Source of the DNA: Verrucosispora sp. WMMD573
Lineage (GTDB): Bacteria; Actinomycetota; Actinomycetes; Mycobacteriales; Micromonosporaceae
Length of the DNA: 64,000 nucleotides
Reading direction: 5' to 3'
NCBI RefSeq assembly: GCF_027497175.1
Contig: NZ_CP114901.1
Coordinates: 186,001 to 250,000, forward strand
Numbering within the stretch: position 1 is the stretch's first letter; each line of letters opens with the position of its first letter. The notes beneath the pieces were generated by a model. That model made no database searches and was not told the DNA's origin. It saw nothing but the letters and a program-made list of their open reading frames with translations. Below are positions 43,179 through 52,528 of the stretch, in pieces. Position numbers and translations under genes: made by a program.

Positions 43179-44636
43179 TCAACCCTGGGACAACCGGTCC
43201 AGATGGCGTTCCCGGGCCTGCGCGTAGCGCTCCCGGATGCCGGGCACCGGTTCGGCGGCGTGCTCCTCGGTGCCGGACGGGGTCCAGGACGGCGGTTCCC
43301 CCGTGCCCAGAGCCAACCACGCGGCCTGCCGGGCGGCACCGTCGGCCACGTACTCGCCGGGCGGTGGGACCACCACCGGGCAGCCGAAGACCTGCGCCGC
43401 GATGCGACGCACCGCCGCCGAGCGGGCGCCGCCGCCGACCAGGATCACCCGGCGTACGGTCGCGCCCTGGGCGGCGAGCGCGTCGAGCCCGTCGGCGAGG
43501 GCGCAGAGCATCCCCTCCACGGCGGCCCGGGCCAGGTGCGCCGGAGTCGAGGTGCGCAGGGTCAGCCCGTGCACCGCCCCGGTGGCGTCCGGCAGGTTCG
43601 GAGTGCGCTCACCCTCCAGGTACGGCACCATGACCAGCCCGTCCGCGCCAGGCGGTGCGGACAGCGCCAGGTCGGCCAGCTCGTCCAGGCTGACCCGCAG
43701 CATCGCCGCGGCGGCGTCCAGCACCCGGGCCGCGTTCAGCGTGCAGACCAGCGGCAGGAACCGGCCGGTCACGTCGGCGAAGCCGGCGACGATACCGCTC
43801 GGGTCGGCCGCCGCAGTGTCCGCGACGCTGAAGACCGTGCCGGAGGTACCGATCGACACCACCACGTCGCCGGGGCGCGCGCCGACGCCGAAGCCGGCGG
43901 CGGCATTGTCACCCGCGCCCGGCCCGAGCAGCGTCTCGCCCGGGCCGGTGGCGGCCACGGCACCGGACAGCGCCGCCGGAGCCAGCCGGCCGGCGGCCTC
44001 GGCGGGGCCGAGCACCGTCGGCACCCGCACCGCCCGGCCGAGCGCCCGTTCCAGCAGGTCCGGCCGGTACTCACCGCTGGCCGGGGACCAGTAGCCGGTG
44101 CCGCTGGCGTCGCTGCGGTCGGTACGCAGCGCGTCCAGCCCGGGAGCACCGGCCAGCCGCCAGGTCAGCCAGTCGTGCGGCAGGCAGACCGCCGCCACCC
44201 GGTCGGCGTTGGCCGGCTCGTTACGGGCCAGCCAGCGCAGCTTGGTGACGGTGAAGCTGGCCACCGGCACACTGCCCACCGCGTCGGCCCAGAACCGGCG
44301 ACCGGCCTGCCCCTCGCCCGCCTCCTGGACCAGCTCCGCCGCGGCACCGGCGGACCGGGTGTCGTTCCACAGCAGCGCCGGCCGGACCACCTCGCCGGAC
44401 TCGTCGAGGCAGACCATGCCGTGCTGCTGACCCGCCACGGAGACCGCGGCGACGTCGGTGAGCCCACCGGCGGCGTCGATCGCCGTCCGGAGGGCCGACC
44501 ACCAGGCCGAGGGGTCGACCTCGGTGCCGTCCGGGTGCGGTGCCCGGCCCTGCCGGACCAGGGCACCGGTCTCCGCGTCCCGGACGACCACCTTGCACGA
44601 CTGGGTGGAGGAGTCCACCCCGGCGACGAGCGGCAT
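43179..44636 (-). CDS. xylB: Xylulokinase
   Basis: Protein of 485 aa, FGGY sugar-kinase fold: [13 protein letters not shown] at the N-terminus (phosphate-binding), [23 protein letters not shown] with the substrate Gln-His, and [14 protein letters not shown]; the C-terminal domain has [22 protein letters not shown]. It phosphorylates D-xylulose to xylulose 5-phosphate. It follows xylA by 10 bp on the same strand. Confidence 0.93.
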   Translation of the reverse strand: MPLVAGVDSSTQSCKVVVRDAETGALVRQGRAPHPDGTEVDPSAWWSALRTAIDAAGGLTDVAAVSVAGQQHGMVCLDESGEVVRPALLWNDTRSAGAAAELVQEAGEGQAGRRFWADAVGSVPVASFTVTKLRWLARNEPANADRVAAVCLPHDWLTWRLAGAPGLDALRTDRSDASGTGYWSPASGEYRPDLLERALGRAVRVPTVLGPAEAAGRLAPAALSGAVAATGPGETLLGPGAGDNAAAGFGVGARPGDVVVSIGTSGTVFSVADTAAADPSGIVAGFADVTGRFLPLVCTLNAARVLDAAAAMLRVSLDELADLALSAPPGADGLVMVPYLEGERTPNLPDATGAVHGLTLRTSTPAHLARAAVEGMLCALADGLDALAAQGATVRRVILVGGGARSAAVRRIAAQVFGCPVVVPPPGEYVADGAARQAAWLALGTGEPPSWTPSGTEEHAAEPVPGIRERYAQARERHLDRLSQG

Positions 44637-44646
44637 GCCGGCCGCC

Positions 44647-45834
44647 TCAGCGTGCGCCGAGCAGGTGCTCGACGGCGAGCTGGTTCAACCGGACGAAGCC
44701 GAAGCCCTTGGCGGCCACCGCGTCGACGTCGAACTCCTCGAACGCGCTGGTGTCGGCGAGCAGTTCGGCATAGCCCTCGCCGTCGCCGAGGGTCGGCACG
44801 CCCAGTTCTGCGACCTTGCTCGCGGACAGCGCCTCGGCCACCTCCGGGTCGGCCCGGAACGCCGCGGCCCGCTCCTTGAGCAGCAGGTAGGTGCTCATGT
44901 TCGCGGCCGCCGAGGCCCAGACCCCGTCGATGTCCTCGGTGCGGGAGGGCTTGTAGTCGAAGTGGCGGGGGCCGTCGTAGCCGGGGCCGCCGGCCGTGCC
45001 GCCGTGCTCCAGCAGGTCGACCAGCGCGAACGCGTTGAGCAGGTCGCCGTGGCCGAAGACCAGGTCCTGGTCGTACTTGACGCCCCGCTGACCGTTGAGG
45101 TCGATGTGGAACAGCTTGCCCTGCCAGAGCGCCTGGGCGATGCCGTGGACGAAGTTCAGCCCGGCCATCTGCTCGTGCCCGACCTCCGGGTTCAACCCGA
45201 CCCGCTCCGGGTGGGCGAGGGTCGAGATGAACGCCAGGGCGTGCCCGACGGTGGGCAGGAGGATGTCGCCACGCGGCTCGTTGGGCTTCGGCTCCAGCGC
45301 GAAGCGCAGGTCGTAACCGCGGTCGATGACGTACTGGCAGAGCAGGTCCACCGCCTCGCGGTAGCGCTCCAGCGCGGCCTGGACGTCCTTGGCGACGTCG
45401 TACTCGCCGCCCTCCCGGCCTCCCCACATGACGAAGGTCTTCGCGCCCAGCTCAGCGGCGAGATCGACGTTGCGCAGCACCTTGCGCAACGCGTACCGCC
45501 GGACGTCGCGGTCGTTGCTGGTGAAGCCGCCGTCCTTGAAGACCGGCTGCTGGAACAGGTCGGTGGTGACCATCGGCACCACCAGGCCGGTCTCGTCGAG
45601 CGCCTTGCGGAACCGCGCGATCTGGGCGTCCCGGGTGGCGGCGTCCGCGCCGAACGGCACCAGGTCGTCGTCGTGGAAGGTGACACCGTACGCGCCCAGC
45701 TCGGCGAGACGGTGCACCGACTCCACCGGATCCAGCGCGTCACGGGTGGCGTGGCCGAACGGGTCTCGGCCCTGCCAGCCGACCGTCCAGAGCCCGAAGG
45801 AGAACTTGTCGGCAGGGGTGGGACGGGGTGCCAT
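44647..45834 (-). CDS. xylA: Xylose isomerase
   Basis: Protein of 395 aa, the length of Streptomyces-type class I xylose isomerases. [23 protein letters not shown] at the start, [10 protein letters not shown] with the catalytic His, [30 protein letters not shown], and the metal-binding [22 protein letters not shown]. It converts D-xylose to D-xylulose. ATG at 45834 has GGAGG six bases upstream. Divergent from the ROK repressor gene, with 49 bp between. Confidence 0.96.
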   Translation of the reverse strand: MAPRPTPADKFSFGLWTVGWQGRDPFGHATRDALDPVESVHRLAELGAYGVTFHDDDLVPFGADAATRDAQIARFRKALDETGLVVPMVTTDLFQQPVFKDGGFTSNDRDVRRYALRKVLRNVDLAAELGAKTFVMWGGREGGEYDVAKDVQAALERYREAVDLLCQYVIDRGYDLRFALEPKPNEPRGDILLPTVGHALAFISTLAHPERVGLNPEVGHEQMAGLNFVHGIAQALWQGKLFHIDLNGQRGVKYDQDLVFGHGDLLNAFALVDLLEHGGTAGGPGYDGPRHFDYKPSRTEDIDGVWASAAANMSTYLLLKERAAAFRADPEVAEALSASKVAELGVPTLGDGEGYAELLADTSAFEEFDVDAVAAKGFGFVRLNQLAVEHLLGAR

Positions 45835-45883
45835 GGCAGACCTCCGGTGATGTCATCCGCTATTTGTTCAGTGGTTGAATTAA
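45835..45883. promoter_or_regulatory. Divergent xylA / ROK-regulator promoter region
   Basis: The 49-bp gap is very A+T-rich for this genome and contains TTCA-GTGGT-TGAA, a short inverted repeat that could be the repressor site. Exact -10 elements were not assigned. Confidence 0.45.
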
Positions 45884-45910
45884 ATGACTGTGATGTGGCA
45901 GTGTCAAGGG

Positions 45911-47143
45911 GTGAAGCCACCCACAGCCCCGGCCGGCGCGGTGCGGCAGGGCAGCCTGCGTGAGCTGAATCTCGCCCTGGTGCTCGGCCGCATCGCCGCC
46001 GCCCGTCGCCCCCCGTCGCGGGCCGCGCTGGCCGCTGACACCGGCCTCACCCGGGCTACCGTCTCGGCGGTGGTGGAGGATCTGGTCGCCGGCCGCCTCG
46101 TCACCGAGGCGGACCCGACGCCCCGGGCCGGCGCCGGGCGTCCGGCACGCGGTCTGATGTTGGCCGGCGACGGTCCGGCCGGTCTGGGGCTGGAGATCAA
46201 CGTCGACTATCTGGCCGCGTGCGTCGTCGACCTCGGCGGTCAGGTCCGGCACCACACGGTGCACCGGGCCGATCTGCGACCCGTCTCCCCGGCCGACGCG
46301 CTCGGCCGGCTCGCCGAACTGGCCGGCCGGGCCCGCGCCGACGCCGACGCCCAGGGCCTGACCCTGGCCGGCGCGGCCCTGGGCGTGCCCGGTCTGGTCG
46401 ACGACGCTGGTCGGGTCCGCCTCGCACCCAACCTGGGCTGGCGGGACGTGCCGGTGCCGGAGCTGCTGGCCGACCATCCCCCACTCACCGAGACAGTCGA
46501 CGGGGTGCCGCCCCTGGTGGTGGACAACGAGGCGAACCTCGCCGCGTTGGGCGAACTGCACGCCGGTGCCGCACCCGGCAGCTTCCTGCACATCTCCGGC
46601 GAGGTCGGCATCGGCGCGGGCATCGTCCTGGACGGCGCGCTGTTCCGAGGTGCCCGTGGTTGGAGCGGCGAGATCGGGCACATCCCGGTCCGCCCGGACG
46701 GGCCACCCTGCCGCTGCGGCGGCCGTGGCTGTCTGGAGCTGTACGCCGGGCAGGAGGCGATCCTGTCCGCCGCCGGCCTGGCCGGAGCGGACCTGCCGGC
46801 CGACCGGGCGTCGACCCGGCTGACCCAGCTCGCCACCGCCGAGCACCCCGACGTGCTGCGCGCCCTGGCCGAGGCCGGCACCGCGATCGGGGTCACCGTG
46901 GCGAGCGTGGTCAACCTGCTGGACCTCGACACGGTGGTGCTCGGCGGCGGCTACGCCCCGCTCACCGGCTGGCTCCGGCCGCCCGTACTCGCCGAGATCG
47001 AGCGCCGGGTGCTCACCGCGGCCTGGTCGCCGGTCACCGTCCGACCGGCCACCCTCGGTGCCACGGCCGCCGCGGTGGGAGCGGCCGGATCGGTGGTACG
47101 CCGGATCATCGCCCGTCCCGGCGGATGGCTGGCCCGGCTCTGA
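45911..47143 (+). CDS. xylR: ROK-family transcriptional repressor of xylose genes (XylR)
   Basis: Protein of about 410 aa. N-terminal winged helix-turn-helix (NLALVLGRIAAARRPPSRAALAADTGLTRATVSAVVEDLVAGRLV), then the ROK domain with VVDNEANLAALGE, ROK signature GEVGIGAGIVLDGALFRGARGWSGEIGHIPV, and the zinc cluster CRCGGRGCLELY. It should repress xylA-xylB until xylose or a derivative binds. Start is uncertain: GTG at 45911 begins KPPTAPAGAVRQGSLRELN; ATG at 45884 or 45893 would add up to nine residues. Confidence 0.9.
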   Translation: MKPPTAPAGAVRQGSLRELNLALVLGRIAAARRPPSRAALAADTGLTRATVSAVVEDLVAGRLVTEADPTPRAGAGRPARGLMLAGDGPAGLGLEINVDYLAACVVDLGGQVRHHTVHRADLRPVSPADALGRLAELAGRARADADAQGLTLAGAALGVPGLVDDAGRVRLAPNLGWRDVPVPELLADHPPLTETVDGVPPLVVDNEANLAALGELHAGAAPGSFLHISGEVGIGAGIVLDGALFRGARGWSGEIGHIPVRPDGPPCRCGGRGCLELYAGQEAILSAAGLAGADLPADRASTRLTQLATAEHPDVLRALAEAGTAIGVTVASVVNLLDLDTVVLGGGYAPLTGWLRPPVLAEIERRVLTAAWSPVTVRPATLGATAAAVGAAGSVVRRIIARPGGWLARL

Positions 47144-47230
47144 GGCTCTCGGCAGGAGCCTCCCGGGAGCAGCTCGGTACGCTTGCCCCCTGGTAACCAA
47201 CCGTCAGCCCGAGGAGTGCGCTACCGGAAT

Positions 47231-48949
47231 GTGTACTGGTCGACACTGCCCGGCGCCCGGTGTCCGCCGGTGACCAGCACCCGACCGGGCACCTTCGCCG
47301 GTGCGGCCGGCGAGCGGGCCGACGACGGGCGGTCGCACCACGCCGCCACCGAGGTACCGCACCGCACATCTCCCGTGGACGCCGATCTCGCCCGTGAGTT
47401 GCTCGATGGGCTCGACGAGGGGGTGCTGACCACCGACGACGCCGGGCTGGTGGCGCTGGTCAACGCGATGGCCGGGCAGTTGCTGCCGGACATCGTCGTC
47501 GGCACCGACCTGGCCGGTTGTCCGCTGCCGGCACTGGCGGCCGCGAGCGCCAGCGGCGCCGACGACTTCGAGGGTGAGCACCACGGTCGGCGGCTGCGGG
47601 GGGTCCGCCGCGCTCTGGGCGGCCACCGATCCGCCTGGTACGTGCGGGACGTCACCGACGAGCACAACCGAGTGGCGGAACTGCTCGCCGAGCGTCGGCG
47701 TACCCAGTTCCTCGCCGGTGCCGGCCGTCGGCTGGGCCTGGCACTGGAGCGTGACCAGGCGCTGCACGCCGTTGCCACCCTGCCCGTGCCCTATCTGGCC
47801 GAGCTGGCCCTGGTGGTGCACCTGCCACCGACGCCTACCGAGTACCGGCCGCACTGGATCCGGTACGCCGCTGGCGACACCGCGCCGATCACCGGCACGG
47901 TCGACTGGGACGTGGTCGCTGCCGTACCCGGTCTCGTCGAGGCCCTCGATGGCGAGACAACCGATCCGCGCCCCTGGCCGGCTCTCGGGTCGGGCAGACT
48001 CGACCCGTTGCTCCCGGCGGGCCTCGATGCGTCCACGACCCTGCTGGTCAGCCCGATGCCCGGCGCCGGCCGGACGGCCGGCGCCCTGGTGCTGCTCCGC
48101 CCCCCTGAGCGGGCCAGCTTCGACCGGCGCGACGTCGAGCTGGTCCGGGAACTCGTCGCCCGGGCCGGTGCGGCACTGGCCACCGCCCAGCTGCACGACG
48201 AGCAGAGCCACCTCGCCCGGGTGCTCCAGGACAGCCTGCTGCCGCCGAGGCTGCCCACGGTGGCCGGGGTGAGCATGTCCGGCGGCTACCGCGCGGCCGG
48301 GGACAGCCTGCGCATCGGTGGCGACTTCTACGATGTGCTGCCGGCCGGCGACGGTGCGCTGTTCGCCGTCGGGGACGTGAGCGGCAAGGGCGTCGGCGCG
48401 GCCGTGCTCACCGGCCGGGTACGCCAGTCGTTGCAGACCTTGCGGCTGGTCGAGCAGCAACCGCGGGAACTGCTCCGGCTGCTCGACCAGGCGCTGCTCG
48501 ACACGCCGGACGCGGCCCGGCGCGGCCAGTTCACCACCCTGCTGCTGGGCGCCGTACGCGCCGGTCCTCAGGGCGGGCTGCGGGTGCGGATCGCCGGTGG
48601 CGGGCATCCGGCGCCCCTCGTGATCCGCGCCACCGGCACCGTGAGCGCGATTCGGGTGGGCGGAATGCCGGTCGGCGCCCTGCCCGGCGCCCGATTCGCC
48701 AGCGCCGACGTTCGGCTGCGTCCCGGCGAGTTGCTGTTCGTTCGTACCGACGGGGTCGCCGAGGCCCGGGGCGGGCCGCGCGGTACCGAGACCTTCGGTG
48801 AACGTCGGCTACGCCGGACACTGGCGGCCGGCGCCGGGCTGCCCCCGGCGACGCTTGTCGACCGCGTGCTGCACGAGGTCGACACGTGGTGTGCCGGGCA
48901 CCGTCACGACGACGTCGCGATGCTGGCCATCGGGCCGACCGGGGACTGA
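47231..48949 (+). CDS. PAS/GAF-like sensor with SpoIIE-type PP2C phosphatase domain
   Basis: Protein of about 572 aa. A PAS-like domain (about 45-150, DLARELLDGLDEGVLTTDDAGLVALVNAMAGQLL), a linker helix, a GAF-like domain (about 165-330), and the SpoIIE phosphatase domain (about 345-572). Metal-binding Asp residues stand in IGGDFYDVL, AVGDVSGKG, VRTDGVAEARG and HDDVAMLAI. It should dephosphorylate an anti-sigma antagonist or similar partner. Start uncertain: TACGCT at 47178-47183 may be a -10; GTG at 47231 has GAGGAG about 14 bases upstream. Confidence 0.88.
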   Translation: MYWSTLPGARCPPVTSTRPGTFAGAAGERADDGRSHHAATEVPHRTSPVDADLARELLDGLDEGVLTTDDAGLVALVNAMAGQLLPDIVVGTDLAGCPLPALAAASASGADDFEGEHHGRRLRGVRRALGGHRSAWYVRDVTDEHNRVAELLAERRRTQFLAGAGRRLGLALERDQALHAVATLPVPYLAELALVVHLPPTPTEYRPHWIRYAAGDTAPITGTVDWDVVAAVPGLVEALDGETTDPRPWPALGSGRLDPLLPAGLDASTTLLVSPMPGAGRTAGALVLLRPPERASFDRRDVELVRELVARAGAALATAQLHDEQSHLARVLQDSLLPPRLPTVAGVSMSGGYRAAGDSLRIGGDFYDVLPAGDGALFAVGDVSGKGVGAAVLTGRVRQSLQTLRLVEQQPRELLRLLDQALLDTPDAARRGQFTTLLLGAVRAGPQGGLRVRIAGGGHPAPLVIRATGTVSAIRVGGMPVGALPGARFASADVRLRPGELLFVRTDGVAEARGGPRGTETFGERRLRRTLAAGAGLPPATLVDRVLHEVDTWCAGHRHDDVAMLAIGPTGD

Positions 48950-48957
48950 TCAGACGG

Positions 48958-49016
48958 CCATCCGGCTGACCGGCGCCACCGACGGGCCATCCGGCCGGGC
49001 GGCGCCACCGACGGAG
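48958..49016. repeat. Short imperfect tandem duplication
   Basis: GGCCATCCGGC followed by GGCGCCACCGACGG occurs twice in a row directly after the phosphatase stop codon, about 28 bp per unit. No role apparent. Confidence 0.6.
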
Positions 49017-49050
49017 TACGCCACCGGCGCCCGATGCGGTGCGGCCCCGG

Positions 49051-49635
49051 TCAGGCCGTCCGGAAGACGGAGGCGTCCCCCGCCGCCCAGCCGCGCGACG
49101 CCGCCTCGACGGCATCCCGGCCTTCCGTCTGCTCCAAGCGTGGCTCCTCGGCCTGGGGCACCAGCGACGACACCGGTCGGACGACCCGCGCGCGGGCGGC
49201 CTCGTCGAAGGCGCGCAGCCCGCGCAGCAGCGCCTCCCGGGCCCCGGGAGTCATGTCAGCCAGGATCGCCGCCAGGTGCTGACGACGGTCGTCGCGCAGT
49301 TCGGCCAGCAACCGGCGGGCCTCGGCGGTCAGATGCAGCGAGATCTCCCGACGGTCGGCACGACCCGGCTCCCGCTCCAGCATCCCGGCGGCCACCAGCC
49401 GGTCGCAGAGTCGGCTGGCCGAGGAGAGCAGCATGTCCAGGCCGGTGGCGAGGCGACGCAGGTTGATCCCGTCGTGCCGCTCGACGAGCATGACGGCGCG
49501 CAGCTGGGCGGTGGAGATGCGGTTGGCTGCCCGCTCCCGCGCACCGTCCCAGACCGTCAGCAGGGCACCCGCCGCGGTATCCAGCTCGGCAGCCATACTC
49601 ATCTCGGGTCCCGGTGGACCATGCAGTTCCGCCAT
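49051..49635 (-). CDS. MarR-family transcriptional regulator
   Basis: Protein of 194 aa. Winged helix-turn-helix typical of MarR: STAQLRAVMLVERHDGINLRRLATGLDMLLSSASRLCDRLVAAGMLEREPGRADRREISLHLTAEARRLL, where DRR in the wing is the family hallmark. Longer C-terminus than most. The effector is unknown. It is divergent from the second phosphatase gene with 59 bp between, so it may control it. On the minus strand TACGCT ends 10 bp before the ATG; a second start MSMAAEL lies 11 codons in. Confidence 0.88.
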   Translation of the reverse strand: MAELHGPPGPEMSMAAELDTAAGALLTVWDGARERAANRISTAQLRAVMLVERHDGINLRRLATGLDMLLSSASRLCDRLVAAGMLEREPGRADRREISLHLTAEARRLLAELRDDRRQHLAAILADMTPGAREALLRGLRAFDEAARARVVRPVSSLVPQAEEPRLEQTEGRDAVEAASRGWAAGDASVFRTA

Positions 49636-49694
49636 GGTGCGCCTGAGCGTACCCCGATTCCGTCGGTGGATGGGCTTGTGATCAAGGAGAGACC

Positions 49695-50819
49695 ATGAGC
49701 GAGCCGGTCAACAAGGGCCGCGCGGCCATCACCGCCGCCCCGGTGGACCTCCTCGTGGCGCGCGTCGGGGAGCTGTTCGAGCAGGAGTACGGCATCACCG
49801 AAACGGAACTCCTCCAGGTCGACTACCGACTCGCGGCGCTGCTGCCGCTGGGCGGTGGGGAGGCGGTGACGACGCCCGGGCACCCGGCGTGGCGCTGCTT
49901 CGACCACCAGAGCCCGACTCACGCCGACGGCGTCGGGTACCTGCCGGTGAGCATGCGGGGCGAGCGGCGGGGCGTACTCCGGGTGACGCCGGTCACCGAG
50001 GTCCGACTGGCCGAGCTGGCGGAGGTCGCCACCGCGCTGGCGCACGAGCTGGCCGCCGTCGACGCCGGCACGGACGTCTACCGCGTGGCCCGGCGCAGCC
50101 GCCGCCTCACCCTCGCCGCCGAGGTGCAGTGGGAGCTGCTGCCGGGGCGCAGCCGGCTCCGTCCCTCCTTCAGCCTGGCCGGTCAGCTGGAGCCGGCGTA
50201 CGCGGTGCGCGGCGATAGCTTCGACTGGTCCGACGATGGTGAACGGGTCTGGCTCGCCACGATCAACGGGATGGGTGAGGGGGTCGCCGCGTCGATGCTC
50301 ACCACCCTCGCCACCTGCGCGCTGCGCAACGCCCGGCGGGCCGGCATCTCCCTGGCCGACCAGGCCGCCCTGGCCGACCAGGCCGTCTACGACCTGCACC
50401 GGGGCGAGCAGTACCTGGCGACCCTGTTGCTCGAACTCGACCTGCACACCGGGCTGCTCACCGCCGTCGACGCCGGCTCGCCCCGGCTTGTCCTGCTGCG
50501 TGACGGCGAGGTCAGCATTCAGCCACTGGAGGAGCAGTTCCCGCTCGGCATGTTCGAGGGGACCAACTACCGGGAGCAGTTCGTCCAGCTCCAGCGCGGG
50601 GACCGACTGTTCATGATCAGTGACGGGGTGATCGAGGCGGCCGGGAGCACCGAGCAGTACGGCCAGACGGCGCTGGACCGGATGTTGCGCCGGACGGGAC
50701 CGATGACGGCGCTGGACGCGGTGCGGTCCCTGCTCGGCGACCTACGGGCGTTCGTCGCCGGTGATCTCACCGACGACGCCGTCGTGGTCTGCCTGGACTG
50801 GCTCGGCCCGCAGCCGTGA
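49695..50819 (+). CDS. SpoIIE-type phosphatase homologue with altered metal site
   Basis: Protein of 374 aa. A variable N-terminal domain (about 1-150) precedes a SpoIIE/PP2C fold (about 165-374). VRGDSFDWS aligns with GGDFYD, SDGVIEAAG and DDAVVVCL keep their Asp residues. At the central metal motif (GD-x-x-GxG) the sequence is ATINGMGEG, where Asp is replaced by Asn. Activity may therefore be reduced, or the protein may act as a binding partner. ATG at 49695 has AAGGAGAG four bases upstream. A neighbour of a normal SpoIIE-type gene. Confidence 0.82.
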   Translation: MSEPVNKGRAAITAAPVDLLVARVGELFEQEYGITETELLQVDYRLAALLPLGGGEAVTTPGHPAWRCFDHQSPTHADGVGYLPVSMRGERRGVLRVTPVTEVRLAELAEVATALAHELAAVDAGTDVYRVARRSRRLTLAAEVQWELLPGRSRLRPSFSLAGQLEPAYAVRGDSFDWSDDGERVWLATINGMGEGVAASMLTTLATCALRNARRAGISLADQAALADQAVYDLHRGEQYLATLLLELDLHTGLLTAVDAGSPRLVLLRDGEVSIQPLEEQFPLGMFEGTNYREQFVQLQRGDRLFMISDGVIEAAGSTEQYGQTALDRMLRRTGPMTALDAVRSLLGDLRAFVAGDLTDDAVVVCLDWLGPQP

Positions 50820-50837
50820 GGTCCCTTTCCCGCCGGG

Positions 50838-52322
50838 TCAGTACGCGCCGCGGCTGTTGACCACCGCGCCGACCGTCTTCCACAGGATCGTCAGGTCGGC
50901 GGCGAGTGACCAGTTCTCCACGTAGTAGAGATCGAGCCGGATGCCGTCCTCCCAACTCAGGTCGGACCGTCCGCTGACCTGCCAGAGCCCGGTCATTCCC
51001 GGTTTGACCAGCAACCGGCGGGCGACGTCTCCGTCGTAGCGGGCGACCTCGGAGGGCAGCGGCGGCCGGGGACCGACCAGGCTCATCTGCCCCAGCAGAA
51101 CGTTTACCAGCTGCGGCAGCTCGTCCAGCGACCATTTGCGCAACAGCCGGCCGACCCGGGTCACCCGGGGATCGTCGCGCATCTTGAACAGCAGGCCGTC
51201 GGTCTCGTTGCGGGCGGCCAACTCCGCCAGCAGCACGTCCGCGTTGACCACCATGGTGCGGAACTTGAAGACCCCGAACTCCTCGCCACCCTGCCCGACC
51301 CGGGTCTGCCGGAACAGCACCGGCCCCCGGCTGTCCAGTTTCACGGCCAACGCGATGACTGCCAGCAGCGGCAGCAGCAGGGCCAGCGCGATCAGCGACA
51401 GCGACCGGTCGACGAACGCCTTGACCAGCTTGCGGACGCCACTGAACTCGGGGGCCTCCACGTGGATCAGCGGCAGGCCGGCGACGGGCCGGGTGTGGAT
51501 GCGCGGGCCAGCCACGTCGGTCAGCGCCGGGGCCAGCACCAGGTCGATGCCGGTGCCCTCCAGCTGCCAGCCGAGCCGACGCAGCCGGGTGGCGGTCAGT
51601 TCCCCGCAGGCGGTGACGGCGACCGTGTCCGCACCGATCGCGGCGGCGGCCTCCGGGATGGCCCGGAACGAGCCGACCACCGGCACGTCGCCAAGCCGCT
51701 GGGCGACCGGGGCGAGCAGGGCGTCCGGAATGCAGGCACCGACGACCTGGTAGCCGGCGTACGGCTCACGACGCAGGGTGTGCACCAACTCCAGCACGTG
51801 GGCGGTGTCACCGACCACCAGCACCCGTCGTGACCAGCCTGACCCCTGCGACCGGGCGCGGTGCAGGCGCTTACGGGCGGCGAACCGGGCCACCTCCAGA
51901 CCGATCGTGCCCACCGCGAAGGCGATGGCCAGGAAACCTCGGGAGACACCGACGTCGGCGACGTAGCCCGCGATCGCGGTGGCGCCGGCCAGCCGCAGAC
52001 TCGCCATGCTCACCCGTCGGTACTCGTCCGCGCCGTAGCCCACCACCCGGTCGTCGTAGCAGCGCAGCGCCTTGAGCGAGACCAGCCAGGCCAGCACGAG
52101 CGCCGGAGCGACCAGGACGTACGGCACCGGGCCACGGGGGGCAGCCTCACCGAACCGGACCGCGTATCCCACGAGCACCGCCACCGCCAGCACGGCGGCG
52201 TCCAGCACGACCAGGGTGCGGACGTACGCCCGCTGGTCGGTGCGCACCGGTCGCCCCGGTGGCGGTGGGTCGTGCGGTCGCGATGACGATCTGACCGGAG
52301 TCAACAGCGTCGCCGAGGTCAC
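50838..52322 (-). CDS. Exopolysaccharide polyprenyl glycosylphosphotransferase
   Basis: Protein of 494 aa. Four N-terminal hydrophobic helices, a Rossmann-like CoA-binding-type central domain (RRVLVVGDTAHVLELVHTL), and a C-terminal bacterial sugar transferase (about 285-494): FVDRSLSLIALALLLPLLAVIALAVKLDSRGPVLFRQTRVG, FKFRTM, RKWSLDELPQLVNVLLGQMSLVGPRP, KPGMTGLWQVSGRSDLSWEDGIRLDLYYVENW. It transfers the first sugar phosphate to undecaprenyl phosphate. GTG at 52322 has GGGAGGG upstream; a GTG at 52421 would add 33 residues. No capsule genes surround it. Confidence 0.93.
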   Translation of the reverse strand: MTSATLLTPVRSSSRPHDPPPPGRPVRTDQRAYVRTLVVLDAAVLAVAVLVGYAVRFGEAAPRGPVPYVLVAPALVLAWLVSLKALRCYDDRVVGYGADEYRRVSMASLRLAGATAIAGYVADVGVSRGFLAIAFAVGTIGLEVARFAARKRLHRARSQGSGWSRRVLVVGDTAHVLELVHTLRREPYAGYQVVGACIPDALLAPVAQRLGDVPVVGSFRAIPEAAAAIGADTVAVTACGELTATRLRRLGWQLEGTGIDLVLAPALTDVAGPRIHTRPVAGLPLIHVEAPEFSGVRKLVKAFVDRSLSLIALALLLPLLAVIALAVKLDSRGPVLFRQTRVGQGGEEFGVFKFRTMVVNADVLLAELAARNETDGLLFKMRDDPRVTRVGRLLRKWSLDELPQLVNVLLGQMSLVGPRPPLPSEVARYDGDVARRLLVKPGMTGLWQVSGRSDLSWEDGIRLDLYYVENWSLAADLTILWKTVGAVVNSRGAY

Positions 52323-52468
52323 CAGCCCTCCCACTTCGCTCGCCGACGGCACGGGCCCGGCCGGGTGGGCCGGGTCTGCCGATGCACGACGACATCCTGC
52401 CCTGACAACCATGACTACCAATTGCTTCCGACGTATTGCCGTCAGTTTCCAAGGCGTAGGACAACGAG

Positions 52469-52513
52469 AAAGGGGCCTGTGGTAACGGCGAAACCGGTAC
52501 CACAGGCCCCTTT
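52469..52513 (-). terminator. Terminator of the VWA-domain gene
   Basis: 16-bp perfect inverted repeat (AAAGGGGCCTGTGG..) with a 13-nt loop and flanking A/T runs, 16 bp beyond the stop codon; the best classical intrinsic terminator of the window. Confidence 0.8.
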
Positions 52514-52528
52514 TCGGGAGTTCTCCGG

